From the NCBI GenBank assembly GCA_919902965.1, contig CAKKSJ010000150.1:1-10719 (forward strand): a stretch of 10,719 nt of DNA. The letters run 5' to 3'. The first letter of the stretch is position 1; each line of letters begins with the position of its first letter. The DNA comes from Burkholderiales bacterium (GTDB lineage Bacteria; Pseudomonadota; Gammaproteobacteria; Burkholderiales; SG8-39). Shown one piece after another: positions 6,534 to 10,719 of this stretch. The translations under genes and the position numbers were made by a program. The notes beneath the pieces were generated by a model, which had not been told where the DNA came from, did no database searches, and saw only the letters and a list, made by a program, of their open reading frames with translations.

Positions 6534-6728
6534 CTACTTCGCCTGAGAGAACGACAAAACCCATCCAAGGCGGATGCCCTTGGGCTGCGCATCAAGGGTA
6601 GCACTGGCGAACGCGCCTCGTTGCAACACTTGGTAGTTCGAGCACCGCTTTCGCGCCGATAGACCCCGCCTGAAATACTGCCAGTTTGCGTCGCGCCCGA
6701 TGAACCGAGTTTGCAGATTGCGCGTCAT
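6534..6728 (-). CDS. Hypothetical small basic protein between proC and yggT
   Basis: I do not recognise this 64-codon frame. It starts at an ATG overlapping the proC stop as ATGA, and its TAG sits directly against the yggT ATG, so it fills the proC-yggT gap exactly. The product is basic (about ten Arg/Lys), with several aromatic residues and no clear membrane segment or domain. It has GW and QYF motifs but no Cys pair. Third-position G+C is roughly 70 percent by eye, not unlike its neighbours. There is no Shine-Dalgarno, so expression would rely on coupling to proC. Against it: proC and yggT are usually adjacent with nothing conserved between them, and a random open frame of this size is common in high-GC DNA. 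It may simply be spacer sequence. Confidence 0.35.
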   Translation of the reverse strand: MTRNLQTRFIGRDANWQYFRRGLSARKRCSNYQVLQRGAFASATLDAQPKGIRLGWVLSFSQAK

Positions 6729-7540
6729 TCGTCAGTGCCCAGCTGCTCGCCGAGTTCGTGCGCGCGCTGGTTGGCTGCGTGGAGTGCCCGCACGATAAGG
6801 CTCCTGACCCCATCGGCCTCCATGCTGGCAAGCGCGCGCTCGGTTGTACCACCCCTGGAAGTCACGCGTTCACGCAGTAGCGCAAGATGCTCAGGGCTCT
6901 GTGCCGCGAGCTTGGCCGTCCCGGCGAAGGTTTCCACTGCGAGCTTCCTGGCATCTTCGGCAGAAAAGCCCATTTCCTGCGCTGCCTGCTGCAAGGCCTC
7001 GATGAAATAGAACACGTAGGCCGGTCCGCTTCCGGAGATTGCCGTTACCGGATCGAGCTGACTTTCCTCCGACACCCACAGCGTCGCGCCGACTGCGCCG
7101 AGTATGATCTCGGCCAGGGCTCGCTGCCCCGCCGCAATCGCGGCGCCCGCGTATAGGCCGCTGATGCCGGCGCCGATGAGTGCAGGCGTATTCGGCATGC
7201 AGCGCACCAGCGTGGGGTAGCCACCGAGCCAACGCGACAAATCGGCCAAGCGGATGCCAGCCGCAATACTGATCACGAGTTCACGCGCCAGCTGCGGCTT
7301 TAGCGCCTGAACGGCAGCGCGCATCTGCTGCGGCTTTACCGCCAGCACGACAACTTCGCCCAGCGGTAGCGCTGCTGCCACCGCGTCCACACAGACGATG
7401 CCGAACTGCGCTGCAAGGCGCGCACGGGTCTCGGGCTGAAGCTCGACCACGCGAATACCGCCCGGCGCCTGGCCCTTGCCGACGAGGCCGCCGATCAGCG
7501 CCGCCGCCATATTGCCTCCGCCTATGAAGGTGATATTCAC
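6725..7540 (-). CDS. proC: Pyrroline-5-carboxylate reductase
   Basis: ProC reduces pyrroline-5-carboxylate to proline with NAD(P)H, the last step of proline synthesis, in the cytosol. The 271-residue product begins with the Rossmann motif FIGGGNMAAALIGG (5-18). It has VLAVKPQ (65-71), VRCMPNTPA (112-120) at the active site, AISGSGPAY (167-175) and the C-terminal signature VTSRGGTTERAL (226-237). The signature position often held by Pro or Lys is Arg229 here. The start is GTG 7540, with AAGGA 7 nt upstream, and overlaps the yggS stop as GTGA. The downstream small ORF overlaps the proC stop as ATGA. The yggS-proC-yggT order is widely conserved in proteobacteria. Confidence is very high. Confidence 0.97.
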   Translation of the reverse strand: MNITFIGGGNMAAALIGGLVGKGQAPGGIRVVELQPETRARLAAQFGIVCVDAVAAALPLGEVVVLAVKPQQMRAAVQALKPQLARELVISIAAGIRLADLSRWLGGYPTLVRCMPNTPALIGAGISGLYAGAAIAAGQRALAEIILGAVGATLWVSEESQLDPVTAISGSGPAYVFYFIEALQQAAQEMGFSAEDARKLAVETFAGTAKLAAQSPEHLALLRERVTSRGGTTERALASMEADGVRSLIVRALHAANQRAHELGEQLGTDE

Positions 7541-8226
7541 GCCCGTTTCCTTTCGCCGAATACGGCGGTTCCAATGCGCACAATAGTAGCGCCTTCCGTC
7601 ACCGCCGCCTCTAGGTCCTGCGACATGCCCATCGACAGGGTATCTAGCCCGTAACCCGCGGCGTTAAGTTGCAGCAACAGCTGGCGCAGATCAACGCAGC
7701 GCCGGCGCTGCAGCGCGATGTCGTTGGTGGGCTCAGGAATGGCCATCAGACCGCGCAGTCGGAGCCGAGGCAGCGCGCGCACCGCCTCGGCCAGCGCTCC
7801 CACTTCTTCCGGGTTCACGCCGCTCTTGCTCGCTTCCCCGCTCACATTGACCTGCAGGCAGATATCGAGTGGATTGCGCCCCGCCGGGCGTGCTTCGGCG
7901 AGGCGCACAGCGATTTTTTCGCGTGCGACGCTATGCACCCAGTCGAAATGCTCGGCGATGGCGCGCGTCTTATTGCTCTGAATCGGGCCGATAAAGTGCC
8001 AGACCAGCTGCAAATCGGACAAGCCGGCGATTTTCTCGATCGCTTCCTGAACGTAGTTCTCGCCGAACTCCCGCTGCCCGGCCGCATACGCGGCGCGCAC
8101 CGCACTTTGCGCGAAGGTCTTGCTCACTGCCAGTAAAGCAATATCGCCGGGCTCGCGACCGGCCGCTTTCGCGGCCGTCGCGATACGTTCTCTTACGACT
8201 TGCAAGTTACTCGCGATTGTGGACAT
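7537..8226 (-). CDS. yggS: YggS/PROSC family pyridoxal phosphate homeostasis protein
   Basis: YggS binds pyridoxal phosphate and keeps the free cofactor pool in balance; loss in other bacteria disturbs vitamin B6 and amino acid pools. It has no known catalytic reaction. The 229-residue product has the alanine-racemase-type barrel with the PLP lysine Lys36 in LLAVSKT (31-37), FGENYVQE (54-61), WHFIGPIQSNK (76-86), NVSGEASKSG (127-136), LSMGMSQDLEAAV (197-209) and VRIGTAVFG (216-224). ATG 8226 gives the family-typical MSTIASNLQVVRERI start. The frame also extends 27 codons up to a GTG at 8307, but that stretch has no family similarity. Neither start has a good Shine-Dalgarno. It heads the minus-strand operon and is divergent from pilT. 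Confidence 0.95.
   Translation of the reverse strand: MSTIASNLQVVRERIATAAKAAGREPGDIALLAVSKTFAQSAVRAAYAAGQREFGENYVQEAIEKIAGLSDLQLVWHFIGPIQSNKTRAIAEHFDWVHSVAREKIAVRLAEARPAGRNPLDICLQVNVSGEASKSGVNPEEVGALAEAVRALPRLRLRGLMAIPEPTNDIALQRRRCVDLRQLLLQLNAAGYGLDTLSMGMSQDLEAAVTEGATIVRIGTAVFGERKRA
7548..7552 (-). promoter_or_regulatory. Shine-Dalgarno AAGGA supporting the GTG start of proC
   Basis: On the minus strand AAGGA lies in the last codons of yggS, 7 nt before GTG 7540. It selects a GTG start that also fits the beginning of the Rossmann motif in ProC. Confidence 0.6.
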
Positions 8227-8327
8227 AATTTGGCGCGGGCGTGAACGCGGGAAACCGGCGACGAATCGCACCCAATCGGTTAGTTGCAGTCTCGCCTGGC
8301 GCGTCACTCAGCATGGAGCAATTATAA
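8227..8327. promoter_or_regulatory. Divergent intergenic region between yggS and pilT
   Basis: About 100 bp must hold promoters for both the yggS operon and pilT. On the minus strand 8321-8326 reads TATAAT, a perfect sigma-70 -10 hexamer, directly against the pilT start codon at 8328. The -35 position, inside pilT, is poor at 16-18 bp spacing. For pilT no convincing -35/-10 pair or sigma-54 GG-N10-GC motif was found. GGAG at 8315-8318 is a good ribosome site 9 nt before the pilT ATG. Confidence 0.4.
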
Positions 8328-9374
8328 ATGGATATCTCCGAACTGCTTGCCTTCGTAGTCAAGAACAAGGCGTCCGACCTGCATCTCTCCTCGGGGCTGC
8401 CGCCGATGATACGCGTGCACGGCGACATCAAGCGTATCAACCTGCCGGCCATGGACCATAAGGACGTCCACGGCATGATTTATGACATCATGAACGACGG
8501 CCAGCGCAAGTTCTATGAGGAAAACCTCGAATGCGACTTTTCCTTCGCCATCCCTGGCCTCGCGCGTTTCCGCGTCAACGCGTTCGTGCAAAACCGCGGC
8601 GCTGGCGCAGTCATGCGGACCATTCCCTCCAAGATTCTTTCGCTCGCCGATCTGAAAGCGCCGAAGATCTTCGAGCAGATCGCGGATCAGCCGCGGGGCG
8701 TGGTGCTGGTGACGGGACCGACCGGATCGGGCAAGTCCACTACGCTGGCGGCAATGGTCAACCACAAGAACGAAACCGAAGAAGGCCACATTCTTACCAT
8801 CGAAGATCCGATCGAGTTTGTGCACGAATCGAAAAAATGCCTGATCAACCAACGCGAAGTCGGACCGCACACGCTTTCGTTCAATAATGCGCTGCGATCG
8901 GCTCTGCGCCAGGATCCGGACGTGATCCTGGTGGGCGAGATGCGCGACCTGGAAACCATCCGCCTGGCGCTGTCGGGCGCGGAAACCGGCCACTTGGTAT
9001 TCGGCACGCTGCATACCAGCTCGGCGGCGAAGACCATAGACCGCATTGTCGACGTCTTTCCTGCGGCCGAAAAAGACATGATCCGCGCGATGATTTCCAC
9101 TTCCCTGCGGGCAATCATTTCGCAGACGCTGCTCAAGACCAAGGATGGCTCCGGCAGGGTCGCAGCGCACGAGATCATGATCGGCACCCCCGCGATCAAT
9201 AATCTGATTCGCGAAGCCAAGATCGCACAAATGTACTCTGCGATCCAGACCGGTCAGCAGTTCGGCATGCAGACGCTGGACCAAAACCTGCAGGACCTGG
9301 TCAAAAAGGGCGTAATCACGAATGCGGAAGCGCGCAGCAAGGCGGCCAACAAGGACACCTTCCCCGGCAGCTAG
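8328..9374 (+). CDS. pilT: Type IV pilus retraction ATPase PilT
   Basis: PilT is a hexameric cytoplasmic ATPase at the base of the type IV pilus that powers pilus disassembly, twitching and DNA uptake. The 348-residue product is of usual length. An N-terminal PAS-like domain contains KASDLHLSSGLPP (14-26). The RecA-like domain has Walker A GPTGSGKST (130-138), the Asp box ILTIEDPIEFVH (155-166), Walker B DVILVGEMRD (198-207) and the His box GHLVFGTLHT (221-230). The PilT-typical AINNLIRE (289-296) and C-terminal NKDTFPG are present. ATG 8328 has GGAG 9 nt upstream. All motor residues look intact. Its paralogue pilU follows 121 bp downstream. Chromosomal pilT next to yggS/proC, away from other pil genes, is the usual arrangement in Pseudomonas and many betaproteobacteria. 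Confidence 0.97.
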   Translation: MDISELLAFVVKNKASDLHLSSGLPPMIRVHGDIKRINLPAMDHKDVHGMIYDIMNDGQRKFYEENLECDFSFAIPGLARFRVNAFVQNRGAGAVMRTIPSKILSLADLKAPKIFEQIADQPRGVVLVTGPTGSGKSTTLAAMVNHKNETEEGHILTIEDPIEFVHESKKCLINQREVGPHTLSFNNALRSALRQDPDVILVGEMRDLETIRLALSGAETGHLVFGTLHTSSAAKTIDRIVDVFPAAEKDMIRAMISTSLRAIISQTLLKTKDGSGRVAAHEIMIGTPAINNLIREAKIAQMYSAIQTGQQFGMQTLDQNLQDLVKKGVITNAEARSKAANKDTFPGS

Positions 9375-9392
9375 CCGGTGGTGCGTTTCGCG

Positions 9393-9423
9393 TAGAATGC
9401 AGCCCCCGGCGCGCGCGCAGGGG
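9393..9423 (+). promoter_or_regulatory. pilT-pilU intergenic elements: -10-like hexamer and GC hairpin
   Basis: The 121 bp gap between pilT and pilU contains TAGAAT (9393-9398, 5 of 6 match to a -10), but no -35 is recognisable at 16-18 bp. Directly after it, CCCCC (9403-9407) can pair with GGGG (9420-9423) around a pure GC alternating loop. There is no T tract, so it is not a normal terminator. pilU could be read through from pilT or have its own promoter. Confidence 0.25.
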
Positions 9424-9485
9424 TGGTAAGAACGAGTCCGGCCGTCAGCACGGTATCCGGGCATATTTGGGATGAAACTGTCATT

Positions 9486-9492
9486 GAGGTGA
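9486..9492 (+). promoter_or_regulatory. Strong Shine-Dalgarno for pilU
   Basis: GAGGTGA, seven bases complementary to the 16S rRNA tail, lies just before ATG 9496 and fixes the pilU start. Confidence 0.65.
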
Positions 9493-9495
9493 AAT

Positions 9496-10632
9496 ATGGA
9501 TAGCGGCCAGTCAACCAAGTTCATGTACGACCTGCTGCGGCTGATGCTGAGCAAGAAGGGTTCCGACCTGTTCATCACTGCGGACTTTCCGCCGGCGATG
9601 AAGCTCGACGGCAAGATGACACCCGTAATGGATCAAAAGCTCACCGGCCAGCATACTGCCGACCTGGTGCGCGCGATGATGAACGACAAGCAGGCGGCCG
9701 AATTCGAGGCGACCAAAGAGTGCAACTTCGCCATCGCGCCCGCAGGCATCGGCCGTTTTCGCGTGAACTGCTTCGTGCAGCAGGGCAAGATCGGCATGGT
9801 CATGCGCACGATCACCACGACCATCCCGAAATTCGAGGACCTGGGGCTGCCACCGGTACTGAAAGACGTGGTGATGAACAAGCGCGGCCTGGTGATCATG
9901 GTGGGCGGCACGGGTTCGGGCAAGTCGACCACGCTGGCTGCGATGATCGGCTATCGCAACCACAACAGCCACGGCCACATCATCACCATCGAGGATCCGG
10001 TCGAATACGTGCACCCGCACGTCAATTGCCTGATCACGCAGCGCGAAGTGGGCGTGGACACGGCTTCCTGGGAAGCGGCCCTGCACAATACTCTGCGCCA
10101 GGCGCCCGACGTGATTCTGATCGGCGAGATCCGCTCGAAGGAGACCATGGAGCACGCGGTGGCGTTTGCCGAGACCGGCCACCTGTGCATGGGGACGCTG
10201 CACGCCAACAGCGCCAATCAGGCACTGGACCGCATCATCAATTTCTTTCCTGAGGAGCGACGCGCACAGTTGCTCATGGATTTGTCGCTCAACTTGAAGG
10301 CGCTGGTGTCGCAGCGGCTGATTCCGCTGAAAGAAGGCAAAGGGCGCGCGGCAGCGATCGAGATCATGCTTAACTCGCCCTTGATCGCCGACTTGATTTT
10401 CAAGGGCGAGGTGCACGAAATCAAGGAAATAATGAAGAAGTCGCGCGAACTCGGGATGCAGACCTTCGACCAGGCCTTGTTCGACTTGTACGAGGCCGGA
10501 AAAATCAGCTACGAGGACGCCCTGAGGAACGCGGACTCGGTCAACGATCTGCGCCTCAACATCAAGCTGCACGGCAAGGAATCGCAGAACCGCGACATCA
10601 GCGCAGGCATCGAGCACCTGAACATCGTTTGA
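9496..10632 (+). CDS. pilU: PilT-dependent retraction ATPase PilU
   Basis: PilU is the PilT paralogue that forms a second cytoplasmic motor ring and helps PilT retract type IV pili under load; in several species it needs PilT to act. The 378-residue product has a KGSDLFITADFPP segment (21-33) and GIGRFRVNCFVQQ (84-96) in the N-terminal domain. It then has Walker A GGTGSGKST (137-145), Asp box IITIEDPVEYVH (162-173), Walker B DVILIGEIRS (205-214) and His box GHLCMGTLHA (228-237). The C-terminal tail is about 30 residues longer than in PilT and ends in NIV, which is typical of PilU. The motor motifs appear intact. It reads in the same direction as pilT with its own strong Shine-Dalgarno. Identification is firm from the motifs and the tandem context. 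Confidence 0.95.
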   Translation: MDSGQSTKFMYDLLRLMLSKKGSDLFITADFPPAMKLDGKMTPVMDQKLTGQHTADLVRAMMNDKQAAEFEATKECNFAIAPAGIGRFRVNCFVQQGKIGMVMRTITTTIPKFEDLGLPPVLKDVVMNKRGLVIMVGGTGSGKSTTLAAMIGYRNHNSHGHIITIEDPVEYVHPHVNCLITQREVGVDTASWEAALHNTLRQAPDVILIGEIRSKETMEHAVAFAETGHLCMGTLHANSANQALDRIINFFPEERRAQLLMDLSLNLKALVSQRLIPLKEGKGRAAAIEIMLNSPLIADLIFKGEVHEIKEIMKKSRELGMQTFDQALFDLYEAGKISYEDALRNADSVNDLRLNIKLHGKESQNRDISAGIEHLNIV

Positions 10633-10634
10633 TC

Positions 10635-10684
10635 CGGGACATCCCGCGGCGCAGCCGTTGCGGAGATTCCCTTGGCCGCCAAGG
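10635..10684. repeat. Two small inverted repeats after pilU
   Basis: Just after the pilU stop, CGGGA-CA-TCCCG forms a perfect palindrome (10635-10646). Further on, CCTTGG-CCG-CCAAGG (10670-10684) can form a 6 bp stem with a 3 nt loop. Neither is followed by a T run, so they are not classic intrinsic terminators. They may aid Rho-dependent ending or have no role. Confidence 0.35.
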
Positions 10685-10700
10685 CCGCTAGCAGGGTGTT

Positions 10701-10719
10701 GAAAAAGGGGGCACGCCCC
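10701..10719. terminator. Possible intrinsic terminator cut by the window end
   Basis: An A run (10702-10706) precedes GGGGG (10707-10711), the loop CACG, and CCCC at the last four bases. If the next bases continue C then T, this would be a bidirectional intrinsic terminator for pilU and a convergent gene. The decisive T run lies outside the window, so this is only a suggestion. The same stretch could also be a transposon end. Confidence 0.3.

Noticed and set aside
8227..8307. 27-codon N-terminal extension of yggS to GTG 8307
   Set aside because: The family starts at MSTIASNLQ. The extension is not family-like and has no better ribosome site.
8296..8313. Sigma-54-like TGGCGCG...CAGC upstream of pilT
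   Set aside because: The GG-to-GC spacing is 11 rather than 10, and the downstream TTGC is absent.
8322..9614. 430-codon minus-strand frame antisense to pilT
   Set aside because: It is a shadow of high-GC codon use in pilT. It covers a gene with complete motifs and has no recognisable domain.
9511..10617. 368-codon minus-strand frame antisense to pilU
   Set aside because: Same reason as for pilT: it mirrors the codon pattern of an intact conserved gene and is His/Arg/Val-rich in the way shadow frames are.

Overview
The window looks like ordinary core chromosome of a high-GC proteobacterium. The G+C content is roughly 60 percent by eye, with G/C-rich third codon positions. A betaproteobacterium is the best guess. 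The reasons are the blocks yqgE-ruvX-pyrR-pyrB-pyrC' and yggS-proC-yggT-yggU divergent from pilT-pilU, plus a rubredoxin gene divergent from thiD-thiE. Pseudomonas-type gammaproteobacteria share much of this layout, so the class assignment is an inference. No tRNA, rRNA, CRISPR array, complete insertion sequence or phage gene is visible.

Layout. (1) Positions 11-1513, minus strand: thiD then thiE, which make and use hydroxymethylpyrimidine diphosphate for thiamine phosphate. (2) 1565-1756, plus strand: a 63-residue rubredoxin. (3) 1842-5619, plus strand: yqgE, ruvX, pyrR, pyrB and a catalytically degenerate dihydroorotase homologue (pyrC', also called pyrX). The genes overlap or nearly touch and probably form one transcript. 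PyrB and PyrC' are expected to assemble into the large Pseudomonas-type (class A) aspartate transcarbamoylase; a genuine dihydroorotase should lie elsewhere in the genome. (4) 5665-8226, minus strand: yggS, proC, an unrecognised 64-codon ORF, yggT and yggU. Each junction is a 4-base overlap or an exact abutment. (5) 8328-10632, plus strand: pilT and pilU, the paired retraction ATPases of type IV pili. They are transcribed divergently from yggS across about 100 bp.

How the genes work together. The thi pair serves cofactor synthesis. The pyr cluster runs the committed step of pyrimidine synthesis and carries PyrR, but it leaves little room for a Bacillus-style attenuator. The yggS-proC group combines PLP homeostasis and proline synthesis with two small conserved proteins. 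PilT and PilU power twitching motility.

No new multi-gene system was found. The points most worth a second look are the tightly embedded 64-codon ORF, the Asp-to-His change at a putative active-site position of RuvX, the loss of metal ligands in PyrC', a possible leaderless start for yqgE, and the hairpin-rich tail after pilU. Four of the thirteen recognised genes use GTG or TTG starts.
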